From: Anaerolineae bacterium
GTDB lineage: Bacteria; Chloroflexota; Anaerolineae; B4-G1; SLSP01
Reading direction: 5' to 3'
Length of the DNA stretch: 15,002 nt
Assembly: GCA_016934645.1 (NCBI GenBank)
Contig: JAFGSL010000391.1
Coordinates: 1 to 15,002, forward strand
Shown here: piece after piece, positions 1 to 7,395 of the stretch
Numbering within the stretch: the stretch's first letter is position 1
Layout of the letters: the number at the start of each line of letters is the position of its first letter
Translations under genes and position numbers: made by a program
The notes under the pieces: generated by a model
What the model was told of the DNA's origin: nothing
Database searches by the model: none
What the model saw: only the letters and a program-made list of their open reading frames with translations

Positions 1-261
1 AACCTCGAAGGCGCCGTGAACCTGGGCGGCGAAGAATATGTGACGGTCGAGGAACTGGCCAAGACCGTGATTGAGATTTCCGGCAAGAACCTCAGCATCC
101 AATACGTCAAAGGCCCGGTGGGTGTACACTCGCGCAACTTCAGCAAGGAGCGCAGCCGGGAGTTGGGGTGGAAGGCGGAGGTGGGATTGCGCGAGGGGAT
201 TGGGCGGACGTATGCGTGGGTGAATGAACAAGTGGAGCGGGAGAATAGGTTCGGAAAATGA
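1..261 (+). CDS. NAD-dependent sugar-nucleotide epimerase, GDP-mannose 3,5-epimerase-like (3' part only)
   Basis: The frame is open from the first base of the window, so the start lies upstream; the GTG at 16 is an internal valine. The 86 visible residues are the C-terminal part of an extended short-chain dehydrogenase/reductase. The pattern VNLGGEEYVTVEELA, then GPVGVHSRNFS, then ELGW, then TYAWVNEQVE matches my memory of the end of GDP-mannose 3,5-epimerases (VNIGSDE, GPEGVRGRNSD, KLGW, TYFWIKEQIE). That enzyme converts GDP-mannose to GDP-L-galactose or GDP-gulose in the cytoplasm. The NAD-binding and catalytic parts are not visible, so another epimerase/dehydratase of the same superfamily is possible. 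The stop overlaps the next start as ATGA, implying co-translation with the dehydrogenase gene. Confidence 0.8.
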   Translation, partial: NLEGAVNLGGEEYVTVEELAKTVIEISGKNLSIQYVKGPVGVHSRNFSKERSRELGWKAEVGLREGIGRTYAWVNEQVERENRFGK

Positions 262-1625
262 ACCAGGCCGGAGAACATAGAAACGTGAAGACATTGTGTG
301 TTTTGGGCCTCGGTTATATTGGGCTGCCGACAGCGAGTATGTTTGCCACACATGGCGTACCAGTCACAGGGGTAGATGTAAAACAAGCCGTCATAGATAT
401 CCTCAACAATGGCGGCATCCACATACAAGAACCAGGTTTGCGCACGCTGGTGCGAGGGGCAATGGCAGCGGGCTATCTAAATGTAGCCCGTGAACCGGCG
501 CCTTCCGATGCTTTCATTATTGCGGTGCCTACCCCCATTAACGCGGACAAGACCGCCGATATGCGCTATGTGATTGCCGCCGCCGAGTCGGTTGTGCCGC
601 ATTTGCGTGAGGGCAATCTGGTCATCCTGGAATCTACGTCACCGCCGCGCACAACCGTAGATTTAGTGCAGCCCATTTTGGAGCGTTCTGGCCTGAAGGC
701 CGGCGAGGATTTCTTCCTGGCGTATTCTCCTGAACGAGTCTTGCCAGGGCACATTTTGCGTGAGTTGGTAGAAAATTCTCGCGTGATCGGCGGGATTGAC
801 CCCGCCTCAGCCGAAGCCGGGCGTGACCTTTATGCGGCATTCGTCGAAGGTGAAATTGTATTGACCGATGCGACCACTGCCGAGATGGTCAAGTTGATGG
901 AGAATACCTATCGCGATATCAACATTGCTGCGGCGAACGAATTTGCGCGGCTGGCCGAGCATTTTCAGGTGAATGTCTGGGAGGCGATTGCGATTGCCAA
1001 CCGCCATCCACGGGTGGAGATTTTACGCCCCGGCCCCGGCGTGGGCGGCCATTGCATCAGTGTAGACCCCTGGTTTTTTGTGGAAACGGCGCCGGAGATT
1101 GCCCATCTGATCCGCCAGGCGCGCGTGGTGAATGACGAACAACCTGCGTATGTGGTGCAGCAGCTATCCCGCGTGTTTGGCGATTTGGCAGGGCGCACCT
1201 TTGCCGCCCTCGGCGTGACCTACAAATCCAATGTGGACGATATGCGGGAAAGCCCGGCGGTGGCGGTGATTCACCACCTTCAAAGAGCGGGCGCAACGGT
1301 ACGCGCGTATGATCCCTATGTGGCTGCTGCCCCTGAATTGGAGGGCGCCCTTGTATCCACGTTGGACGACGCCATTCGCGGGGCGGATGGCGTTCTGCTG
1401 TTGGTGGATCACCGGGAGTTTAAGTCCCTGGCTGTAGACCATCTGGCCGGGCTGCTCAAACGCCGTTTTATCTTGGATACGCGCTGTGTTTTACCGCGAG
1501 ATGTTTGGGAAGCGGCCGGGTTTGACGTGATGCTCTTGGGAGACGGAAGGGAGCGTTGGAACGTTAACACGTTGGAACGTTCAAACGTTCCAACGTTCCA
1601 ACGTTCCAACGTGCCAACGCCATGA
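258..1625 (+). CDS. wecC: UDP-N-acetyl-D-mannosamine dehydrogenase (WecC-like)
   Basis: Oxidises UDP-ManNAc at C6 to UDP-ManNAcA with NAD+, in the cytoplasm. Of its 455 residues, GLGYIGLP (17-24) is the Rossmann dinucleotide loop; AVPTP (89-93), ESTSP (125-129) and YSPERVLPG (156-164) are family motifs; [19 protein letters not shown] leads to the predicted catalytic Cys266 in [25 protein letters not shown] belongs to the C-terminal UDP-binding domain. The match to enterobacterial WecC is strong through residue ~428. The last ~24 residues are not family sequence: they are encoded by an AACGTTCC-type repeat and read [12 protein letters not shown] units. The start at 258 forms ATGA with the preceding stop; a GTG at 285 would also begin just before the first beta strand. 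The 3' end forms ATGA with wecB. UDP-glucose or other UDP-HexNAc dehydrogenase activity cannot be fully excluded, but the wecB neighbour argues for ManNAc. Confidence 0.93.
   Translation: MNQAGEHRNVKTLCVLGLGYIGLPTASMFATHGVPVTGVDVKQAVIDILNNGGIHIQEPGLRTLVRGAMAAGYLNVAREPAPSDAFIIAVPTPINADKTADMRYVIAAAESVVPHLREGNLVILESTSPPRTTVDLVQPILERSGLKAGEDFFLAYSPERVLPGHILRELVENSRVIGGIDPASAEAGRDLYAAFVEGEIVLTDATTAEMVKLMENTYRDINIAAANEFARLAEHFQVNVWEAIAIANRHPRVEILRPGPGVGGHCISVDPWFFVETAPEIAHLIRQARVVNDEQPAYVVQQLSRVFGDLAGRTFAALGVTYKSNVDDMRESPAVAVIHHLQRAGATVRAYDPYVAAAPELEGALVSTLDDAIRGADGVLLLVDHREFKSLAVDHLAGLLKRRFILDTRCVLPRDVWEAAGFDVMLLGDGRERWNVNTLERSNVPTFQRSNVPTP
1553..1620 (+). repeat. AACGTTCC-unit imperfect inverted repeat/hairpin at the wecC-wecB junction
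   Basis: Two 29-nt arms (1553-1581 and 1592-1620) are complementary at nearly every position around a 10-nt loop. Both are built of the 8-nt unit AACGTTCC or its complement GGAACGTT. The core AACGTT is itself palindromic, so the tract reads similarly on both strands. It encodes the last residues of WecC (an 8-residue period like NVPTFQRS) and ends one base before the wecB ATG. No Shine-Dalgarno sequence is visible in front of wecB, because the repeat occupies that place. A related tract lies at 14317-14374. Confidence 0.9.
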
Positions 1626-2725
1626 AAGTCCTTTCCATTTTCGGCACGCGCCCCGAAGCCATCAAAATGGCGCCGGTGGTGAAAGCGTTAGAGAATCATC
1701 CCGACACATTTATCTCGCGGGTGTGCGTGACGGCGCAGCACCGGGAGATGTTGGATCAGGTATTGGCTCTGTTCGATATTGCGCCGGATTATGACCTGAA
1801 TTTGATGACGCCAGGGCAGACGCTCTCCGGGTTGACGGCGCGGGTGTTTACCGAGTTGGATCCCGTGCTGGCCCAAGAGCAACCCGATTGGGTCTTGGTG
1901 CAGGGGGATACGACCACGGTGATGGCGGCCAGTTTGGCGGCCTTTTACCACCGGGTCAAGGTGGGCCACGTGGAGGCCGGCCTGCGCACGCGCGACAAAT
2001 GGCAGCCTTTCCCGGAAGAAGTGAACCGCCGGGTCGCGGGCGTGGTGGCCGACCTGCACTTTGCCCCCACCGAAACCGCCAGACAGAACCTGCTGCGCGA
2101 GGGGGTGGCCCCGGCGACGGTGCATGTGACGGGCAACACGGTGATTGATGCTTTGCAGATGGCAGCGGCGATGGACTACGATGTGGAAAGCGGCCCGCTG
2201 GCGGGGATTCCGTGGGACAAGCGCGTGATTCTGGTCACGGCGCACCGGCGCGAGAACTTTGGCCGCCCATTGGAAAACATTTGCGCGGCGCTGCGGGAGA
2301 TTGCGGAGCGCTACGCTGATGTGCATATTGTCTATCCGGTGCATCTGAATCCCAATGTCCAAAGCCCCGTCTACCGGCTACTGGCTACCGTCTCCAATAT
2401 TACCCTGTTGCCGCCGCTGGACTATTTGCCGTTGGTACAGTTGATGAGGCGCGCCTACCTGGTGTTGACGGACTCTGGAGGGATTCAGGAAGAGGCCCCT
2501 GGTTTAGGCAAGCCGGTATTGGTCTTTCGCGATACTACCGAACGCCCGGAGGCCGTGGATGCAGGCGTAGTTCGTCTCGTGGGCACCGACACACGGACTA
2601 TTATTTCTTGGTTGCAGCGTATGTTGGATCAATCATCAACCTACGATCAAATGGCCAAGGTGACAAATCCATATGGTGATGGTAAAGCTGCTCAGCGTAT
2701 TGTCAGAATAGTTTCAGATGACTGA
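1622..2725 (+). CDS. wecB: UDP-N-acetylglucosamine 2-epimerase, non-hydrolysing (WecB-like)
   Basis: Interconverts UDP-GlcNAc and UDP-ManNAc in the cytoplasm, feeding the adjacent dehydrogenase. The 367-residue length is normal for the GT-B-fold epimerase family. Visible motifs: [13 protein letters not shown] (7-19), VQGDTTT with Asp96, [10 protein letters not shown] with Glu118, PFPEEVNRR with Glu132, [10 protein letters not shown] (169-178), TAHRREN with His208, and [11 protein letters not shown] with TTERPEA for the UDP site. These Asp, Glu and His residues correspond to the catalytic set known in the E. coli enzyme. The ATG overlaps the wecC stop (ATGA) and lies directly behind a hairpin-forming repeat, so translation probably depends on coupling from wecC. 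The last ~45 codons (from about 2590) become clearly more AT-rich than the rest of the gene, which suggests a recombination boundary inside its 3' end. Confidence 0.95.
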   Translation: MKVLSIFGTRPEAIKMAPVVKALENHPDTFISRVCVTAQHREMLDQVLALFDIAPDYDLNLMTPGQTLSGLTARVFTELDPVLAQEQPDWVLVQGDTTTVMAASLAAFYHRVKVGHVEAGLRTRDKWQPFPEEVNRRVAGVVADLHFAPTETARQNLLREGVAPATVHVTGNTVIDALQMAAAMDYDVESGPLAGIPWDKRVILVTAHRRENFGRPLENICAALREIAERYADVHIVYPVHLNPNVQSPVYRLLATVSNITLLPPLDYLPLVQLMRRAYLVLTDSGGIQEEAPGLGKPVLVFRDTTERPEAVDAGVVRLVGTDTRTIISWLQRMLDQSSTYDQMAKVTNPYGDGKAAQRIVRIVSDD

Positions 2726-2739
2726 TAATGGAGTTCTAA

Positions 2740-2820
2740 ATGATAACAATGTTCTTAATGAGACTACTCACTAATACTTCAAGCGCACATGTGCGAATCG
2801 CTAGCAAGTCAGGAGACTAA
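2740..2820 (+). CDS. possible 26-residue small ORF or leader before the flippase gene
   Basis: An ATG at 2740 follows GGAG (2730-2733) with a 6-nt spacer, a good ribosome-binding arrangement. The frame reads MITMFLMRLLTN and onward for 26 residues and stops at 2818-2820, six bases before the flippase ATG. The flippase's own Shine-Dalgarno (AGGAG, 2811-2815) lies inside this ORF, so ribosomes finishing it could affect flippase initiation. A perfect 12-bp palindrome sits in the middle. I recognise no family, and short ORFs with a chance GGAG are common. Confidence 0.25.
   Translation: MITMFLMRLLTNTSSAHVRIASKSGD
2784..2795. repeat. 12-bp perfect palindrome in the wecB-wzx gap
   Basis: CGCACATGTGCG equals its own reverse complement and is the only notable symmetry in the 101-bp gap between wecB and the flippase gene. 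It has no loop and no following T-run, so it does not look like an intrinsic terminator. It could be a binding site for a dimeric protein or chance. The gap otherwise holds no recognisable promoter that I can support. Confidence 0.3.
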
Positions 2821-2826
2821 GACAGA

Positions 2827-4362
2827 ATGATTCTCAAATCTCTAGTGTTTGCCTACTGTCCAGCTTTCCTGCGTCCAGCATTAGATCGCGTTAGTAGGTC
2901 GCCGATTGGATCTCGTTTGGTTCGTGGCGTATTTTGGACAATGGCTGGGGCGGTGATTTCGCGTGGCCTGATGTTGTGTGCTACGGTCGTAGTTGCCCGG
3001 ATCTTGAACAAGACAGTCTATGGTGAACTGGGCATGATCCAATCCACAGTTAGTATGTTCGGCGTCTTTGCCGGCTTCGGCCTTGGCTTAACCGCCACTA
3101 AATACGTCGCTGAGTACAGCCAGATTGATCCTGATCGCGCCGGGCGCATCATTGGAATCTCAGGATTGAGCTCTGTGCTGACCGGCGGTCTTATGGCCCT
3201 GGGGTTGTTGATCTTCGCTCCCTGGCTAGCAGAAAACACCATCAACGCCCCGCATCTGGCGGACGAACTACGCATTGGTGCTTTGATCCTGTTCATCAAT
3301 GCGCTCAACGGCGCCCAAACCGGAGTACTCTCTGGATTTGAGGCCTTCAAACTGATCGCCTATGTGAACTTTATCGTTGGTATGATCTCGTTCCCTATGC
3401 TTGTCTGTGGTGCCTGGTTTGGCGGCCTCTCCGGAACGGTCTGGGCATTGGCGGTCAATCTTGGCATCAACTGGCTGCTTAACCATTTTGCTTTGCGCAA
3501 GGAAGCCCGGCGCCACAACGTCCCGCTCACTCTTAAGGATTGCCGTAAAGAATGGTCTGTTGTATGGACATTCAGCCTCCCTGCGTTCCTAAGCAGCGCG
3601 ATGGTGGGGCCTGTCGTGTGGATCAGCAACGCTATTCTCGTGAATCAGGAAAACGGTTATGCTGCACTGGGCGTCTATAGTGCGGCTTACCAAATATCCA
3701 CTCTTATTGCCACTGCAAACGTCATGATCGGGAAGGCATTTCTACCAATCTGCGTATCAACATATGAGAGACCTAGCCCCAGGTTCCAATTCGCGAACAT
3801 CGTGCTACCGTGGGCAATTGGGATATTTTGTGCACTTCCGTTTCTTGGCGTACCTGAATTGTGGGCGCTCCTGCTCGGACGTGATTACTTCAGTTATGAT
3901 ATGTTGCGCTCGATCGTCTTTGTTGCTGTCAGCTCGATAATCGTGGCTCATCGCCAAGGTATTGCCAGGAACTTCATTGCCAGAAACTATCTTTGGTGGA
4001 GTCTCTTGAGCAACTCCTGTTGGGGAATTACCGCTATATTGTGTGCTCGTTATTTCAGTGTGTACGGCGCGCAGGGACAAGCCGTTGCGTTTGCGATCGC
4101 ATATAGCCTAAACACACTGATCTTCATTCCTTTCTATATTCGAAGAAAACTATGCCCGAACCACATTCTCCTTTCACGGTACAGCATTTTGGTGTGGTTG
4201 ATCCTGATTTTTCTGGCAACAATGGGATCTCTTATGCTGTTCGGAATCGCATACCGTGCTGCGATAGTGGTGTTGTCATATTGCCTAATCTTCCTATTGT
4301 TCAACAAGATGCGAGTCGCAACAGAGATTCACATAGAAGGAAAGCTACATGTCTCTGAATAG
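2827..4362 (+). CDS. wzx: Wzx-type polysaccharide/O-antigen flippase (MOP superfamily)
   Basis: Predicted inner-membrane translocase moving the lipid-linked repeat unit from the cytoplasmic to the outer face. The 511 residues are mostly hydrophobic, with about 12-14 candidate membrane helices, for example residues ~38-58, 75-92, 112-131, 146-165, 176-200 and a cluster to the end. The N-terminal pattern around residues 33-70 (LVRGVFWTMAGAVISRG, then ARILNKTVYGELGMIQS) matches what I know of polysaccharide biosynthesis proteins, where a helix is followed by a PxxYGxxG-like turn. Length is slightly above the usual 420-480 residues. Start chosen at 2827, with AGGAG at 2811-2815. It overlaps the acetyltransferase gene by 14 nt. 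This is the first whole gene of the less GC-rich core. A flippase for another lipid-linked glycan would look the same, so substrate is unknown. Confidence 0.88.
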   Translation: MILKSLVFAYCPAFLRPALDRVSRSPIGSRLVRGVFWTMAGAVISRGLMLCATVVVARILNKTVYGELGMIQSTVSMFGVFAGFGLGLTATKYVAEYSQIDPDRAGRIIGISGLSSVLTGGLMALGLLIFAPWLAENTINAPHLADELRIGALILFINALNGAQTGVLSGFEAFKLIAYVNFIVGMISFPMLVCGAWFGGLSGTVWALAVNLGINWLLNHFALRKEARRHNVPLTLKDCRKEWSVVWTFSLPAFLSSAMVGPVVWISNAILVNQENGYAALGVYSAAYQISTLIATANVMIGKAFLPICVSTYERPSPRFQFANIVLPWAIGIFCALPFLGVPELWALLLGRDYFSYDMLRSIVFVAVSSIIVAHRQGIARNFIARNYLWWSLLSNSCWGITAILCARYFSVYGAQGQAVAFAIAYSLNTLIFIPFYIRRKLCPNHILLSRYSILVWLILIFLATMGSLMLFGIAYRAAIVVLSYCLIFLLFNKMRVATEIHIEGKLHVSE

Positions 4363-4909
4363 AGTAGTCTCGCTCTTCCTACATTTGGTGAACAAGTATC
4401 GGTTGTCTAGGTTGGATTTTAAATCAAAGGGCGAGAACGTTCAGATATCGAAGGGCTTCAGGTTTTCTGTGCCGGAAAACATAGCCATAGGCAGCAATGT
4501 GTACATAGGTCCCTACGTCACGATCTATGCTGTTGGCGGGGTCACAATCGGCAGCGGCACGATCATTGGCCCAAGGCTGACTGTTTATACAGCAAATCAC
4601 CGCTTCAGGGATGCGCATGCTATTCCTTACGATGACATAGTCTTGCCCGAGCGAGTCGAAATTGGCGAAAATGTGTGGATAGGCGGAAATGTAATCGTAG
4701 TGCCAGGCGTTACCATTGGAGAAGGGTGCATCGTTGCGGCAGGATCTGTGGTTACCAAGGAGTTCCTCCCCCTCAATGTTTTGGGTGGGAATCCCGCAAA
4801 AGTGATCGGTACTCGAAATAGCGATCACTATGTTCGGCTCAAGCGCGAAAAGCGTATATACCTCGCACTAAAAAGACAAGGGCTATTGATTCCACACGTC
4901 CAGGAGTGA
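4349..4909 (+). CDS. left-handed beta-helix acyltransferase (O-acetyltransferase, WcaF/Maa-like)
   Basis: Likely transfers an acetyl group from acetyl-CoA to a sugar hydroxyl of the repeat unit. Of 186 residues, about 45-150 carry hexapeptide repeats of the [IV]G-x4 type (IAIGSNVYIGPYVTI, VTIGSGTIIGP, VEIGENVWIGGNVIVVPGVTIGEG), forming a left-handed beta helix that normally trimerises. His84 in YTANH is placed like the catalytic His of maltose and galactoside acetyltransferases. VLGGNPAKVI (144-153) is the conserved CoA-binding end of the helix. Residues 160-186 form a basic tail. Start at 4349 with AAGGA at 4337-4341; it overlaps the flippase 3' end by 14 nt. Serine acetyltransferases share this fold, but context favours polysaccharide decoration. 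Confidence 0.9.
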   Translation: MSLNRVVSLFLHLVNKYRLSRLDFKSKGENVQISKGFRFSVPENIAIGSNVYIGPYVTIYAVGGVTIGSGTIIGPRLTVYTANHRFRDAHAIPYDDIVLPERVEIGENVWIGGNVIVVPGVTIGEGCIVAAGSVVTKEFLPLNVLGGNPAKVIGTRNSDHYVRLKREKRIYLALKRQGLLIPHVQE

Positions 4910-4919
4910 GTTCCAATCG

Positions 4920-6092
4920 ATGAGTCATTCAGGAACTGTAATTGCTATCAAAGGCAGCTATGGCGTCGGAAATTTCGGTGATGATGCGCTCATGGTTGCC
5001 GCGCACGAGATATCAAAACGGACATTCGATTCGGAGCTTCATCTATTCATTGGTAGAAACTCGGATTATGTTCAAAATATTATTCCTGGCGCAAGGATAA
5101 TCTCACAGGAAAGCAAAAAGGCCAGGAATGCCGACCTGATTGTTTTTGGTGGCGGCACGCAGTTTTACTCTTTTCCTCAGACGTCTCGGCAAGGTATCGG
5201 AAGATTGTATAGCCGAATTGCTCGCAACATACGAACGCCAGCAGCTTTAGGAAAGAGAGTGTTCCGGAAGATGATAGGAGCATCTTTCCCCGCATCTGAA
5301 TCAAGCGTTGCTGCGATCGGGATCGGCCTCGGTCCCTTCGTCGAGAATAACGCCTATGTGCGCAAAGTCAGGGAGCTTTTCACTCGCATGGAGTATATTG
5401 CCGTTCGCGACCGCTGTAGCTATGATTTGTGCAAGCAGTGGGGCTTAAGTAACGTGTCACTCCGTGCTGATTTATGCTATTTGCCTGGTCTTTGGAAATC
5501 AGATGTATTCGAATTGAGCGCAGATAGTGCGAAGGAGGGGATCCAGAAGATTGGAGTTATCCCAAGAGATTGGCCACATACTGCAGAGGGGAATTCCTAC
5601 ACAACCCCTCTGTTTCAGGTTGTTCATGCACTCAAAACCGCCGGAAAGCAGGTAGAGTTTATTTCGTTTGCAGGTAAGTCTGATAGTAGGTGGGCTGGAT
5701 GGTTACAGGATAGAAATGAGAAGCTTGAGGTCTGGAATCCCGAGAAGTGCACAATTACAGGATTCATGGAACTCCTGTCTGGATATGATGCATTTATCAC
5801 CGCAAGATACCACGGGGCTGTCTTCGCATCGATACTCAGGAAACCAATGGTATGCATAGAAGTAGAACAGAAACTACGGCTTGTTTCGGATCTCCTTGGT
5901 GCGGGTGCTCGTTTGTGGACTTATCCATTCAATACTTCAGAATGCCTAGAGCATATCTCCGCTCTTGAGGACGATTATTCATCGGCAGAGCAGTGTCTAG
6001 CTCGTGTTGTAGGAGAGCAAGGCGTCTTGGTCGGGAAAATGATCGATGAGTTTCGGAAAGTTATGAATTCAAAAATCGATCGGCTACATTAA
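4920..6092 (+). CDS. polysaccharide pyruvyl transferase family protein
   Basis: Predicted to attach a ketal-linked pyruvate from phosphoenolpyruvate to a sugar of the polymer or repeat unit (CsaB/WcaK-like family, GT-B-like fold). The 390 residues include GSYGVGNFGDDAL (12-24) in the first strand-loop, ADLIVFGGGTQF (71-82), AIGIGLGPF (132-140), the AVRDRCSYDL segment (161-170), RADLCYLP (182-189), IGVIPRDW (211-218) and ITARYHGAVFASI (293-305) with the conserved R-[YF]-H. All are characteristic of the family. AGGAGTGAG at 4902-4910 provides the ribosome site. The gene is among the least GC-rich here: bases 5041-5100 contain 20 G/C of 60. Whether the acceptor is a lipid-linked unit or the finished polymer is not visible. 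Confidence 0.9.
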   Translation: MSHSGTVIAIKGSYGVGNFGDDALMVAAHEISKRTFDSELHLFIGRNSDYVQNIIPGARIISQESKKARNADLIVFGGGTQFYSFPQTSRQGIGRLYSRIARNIRTPAALGKRVFRKMIGASFPASESSVAAIGIGLGPFVENNAYVRKVRELFTRMEYIAVRDRCSYDLCKQWGLSNVSLRADLCYLPGLWKSDVFELSADSAKEGIQKIGVIPRDWPHTAEGNSYTTPLFQVVHALKTAGKQVEFISFAGKSDSRWAGWLQDRNEKLEVWNPEKCTITGFMELLSGYDAFITARYHGAVFASILRKPMVCIEVEQKLRLVSDLLGAGARLWTYPFNTSECLEHISALEDDYSSAEQCLARVVGEQGVLVGKMIDEFRKVMNSKIDRLH

Positions 6093-6199
6093 AACTTGAA
6101 CTCCGCTATTCCTGGCAAAGTCTATCAAGGTCTACAACCTTTTCGCGTTGAACTAATACAGACTGATGCAGCACGTTATCCAGATGGGGAGGCCATCAA

Positions 6200-7210
6200 A
6201 TGCGACAGTGCGATATATGTCATAGCGAGGATGTCTCTGTATTGCTCGACAACCTGTCTTACTCCTCCGAAGTCGAGGGGGAGTCAAAGGAGTGGAGCTA
6301 TCAATTGCTTAGGTGTCGTGAATGCGGTTTAGGATTTATCGATCCGAAGCCATCATGGCAACGTCTCTCTTCGTTTTATGATGAATCGTATAGAAGTTAC
6401 ATTAGGCCTTCAGATCATAGTCCGATCGGTCGGCAAGACTCACTGAAGTACAGGGCGCTCAAGTATAGATACGCAACGTACGCTTCAAGAGGGTTTGGGG
6501 CGATCATGAAAACTGCATTCGGGATGGCTATAGAGTGGGCGTCAGGCAGGACGGTGGCATATAGCCATGGCATCCCCCTGCAACTAGCCAAAGATGCCAA
6601 AATCCTTGACTTTGGATATGGGGCAGGAACTTGGCTCCTCAGCATGTCGCGCTTGGGCTATCGCGATCTATCCGGATATGATATAGACGCTAATAAGAAC
6701 AATTCCTCTTGTCTGATGGCCAGCGGTATTGAGGTCACCAGCGGCGATTTCCTGGAAAATAGCTATAGGGAATCAACCTTTGATTGTATTCATATGGCCC
6801 ATGTGCTTGAGCATCTGTTGAAACCGCGTGAAGTGCTTGCCGAATGCTACAGAATACTTAAGCCTGGGGGGATACTCGTTCTGGGGTCACCATGCATCGA
6901 CTCGTGGGTGGCGCGCCTGTCTCTCCGACATTTCCCAGGCCTACAGATTCCTTGGCATTTGTATCATTACACACCCAAATCGGCAACTTTGCTATTTGAA
7001 TCGACCGGTTTCCGAATCCGAAATGCAAAACCGTATGCGGCTCCGCAACACTTGCCGCTCTGTGTCAACGCGCTATTGCGAGATTCTGGATTGAAGCGGG
7101 TGGAGATCCCCTCTTTTCTCTTCGCTCCTGTACTACCGATTTACAAGCTTTTATGCATTCTGACACGCAAGGGAGAATGCTTGACGATGTTGTGCGAGAA
7201 GGACACATAA
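6200..7210 (+). CDS. class I SAM-dependent methyltransferase with N-terminal zinc-ribbon-like motif
   Basis: The 336 residues begin with a CxxC pair (Cys4, Cys7) and a second (Cys39, Cys42 in RCRECGLGF), the metal-binding head seen in many sugar-cluster methyltransferases. The Rossmann core follows: ILDFGYGAGTWL (135-146) is SAM motif I, GYDID (159-163) ends strand 2 with the acidic residue, FDCIHMAHVLEHL (194-206) and ILKPGGILVL (219-228) are the usual later motifs. The C-terminal ~80 residues are less characteristic and partly hydrophobic. It probably methylates a sugar or nucleotide sugar; O- versus C-methylation cannot be decided. Start at 6200 is supported by GGGGAGG at 6186-6192, seven bases upstream. 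The 107-bp gap before it shows no gene or terminator. Confidence 0.88.
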   Translation: MRQCDICHSEDVSVLLDNLSYSSEVEGESKEWSYQLLRCRECGLGFIDPKPSWQRLSSFYDESYRSYIRPSDHSPIGRQDSLKYRALKYRYATYASRGFGAIMKTAFGMAIEWASGRTVAYSHGIPLQLAKDAKILDFGYGAGTWLLSMSRLGYRDLSGYDIDANKNNSSCLMASGIEVTSGDFLENSYRESTFDCIHMAHVLEHLLKPREVLAECYRILKPGGILVLGSPCIDSWVARLSLRHFPGLQIPWHLYHYTPKSATLLFESTGFRIRNAKPYAAPQHLPLCVNALLRDSGLKRVEIPSFLFAPVLPIYKLLCILTRKGECLTMLCEKDT

Positions 7211-7216
7211 TAGACG

Positions 7217-7390
7217 ATGAGCGCAAATGCTGGTGGAATAATTGCGTTCATCTTCCTCATCCGACGTCTGAGGCAGGCATGTCCTCTGCTCAAGGAACGG
7301 CTGTCAGACCGAGCGTACTTGACTGTGTTTGCGCTGCGACTCTTAGTGGTCAGTCCTGACGATAAATGGAAAGGCAGAAAACTGTGTTGA
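7217..7390 (+). CDS. small unrecognised ORF, 57 residues
   Basis: This frame fills most of the 155-bp gap between the methyltransferase and the next glycosyltransferase and ends inside the upstream extension of that gene. It begins MSANAGGIIAFIFLIRRLR, with one short hydrophobic stretch followed by basic and leucine-rich sequence, and ends KGRKLC. I see no Shine-Dalgarno before 7217 and recognise no family. It could be a small membrane peptide, a relic of a deleted gene, or chance. Its only support is that it is the longest frame in the gap. Confidence 0.2.
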   Translation: MSANAGGIIAFIFLIRRLRQACPLLKERLSDRAYLTVFALRLLVVSPDDKWKGRKLC

Positions 7391-7395
7391 GACGA

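Noticed and set aside
1553..1620. CRISPR-like array or intrinsic terminator
   Set aside because: Units are contiguous 8-mers without spacers, so not CRISPR. There is no T-run and the hairpin lies within coding sequence directly before wecB, so a terminator is unlikely.
1688..2362. Minus-strand open frame of 224 codons opposite wecB
   Set aside because: His/Arg/Gln-rich shadow translation of a well-conserved epimerase gene; no recognisable domain.
2784..2795. Intrinsic terminator between wecB and wzx
   Set aside because: The 12-bp palindrome has no loop and no T-rich tail.
6096..6332. Small ORF from a TTG overlapping the methyltransferase start
   Set aside because: Most of it overlaps the methyltransferase gene in another frame; no ribosome site or family resemblance.
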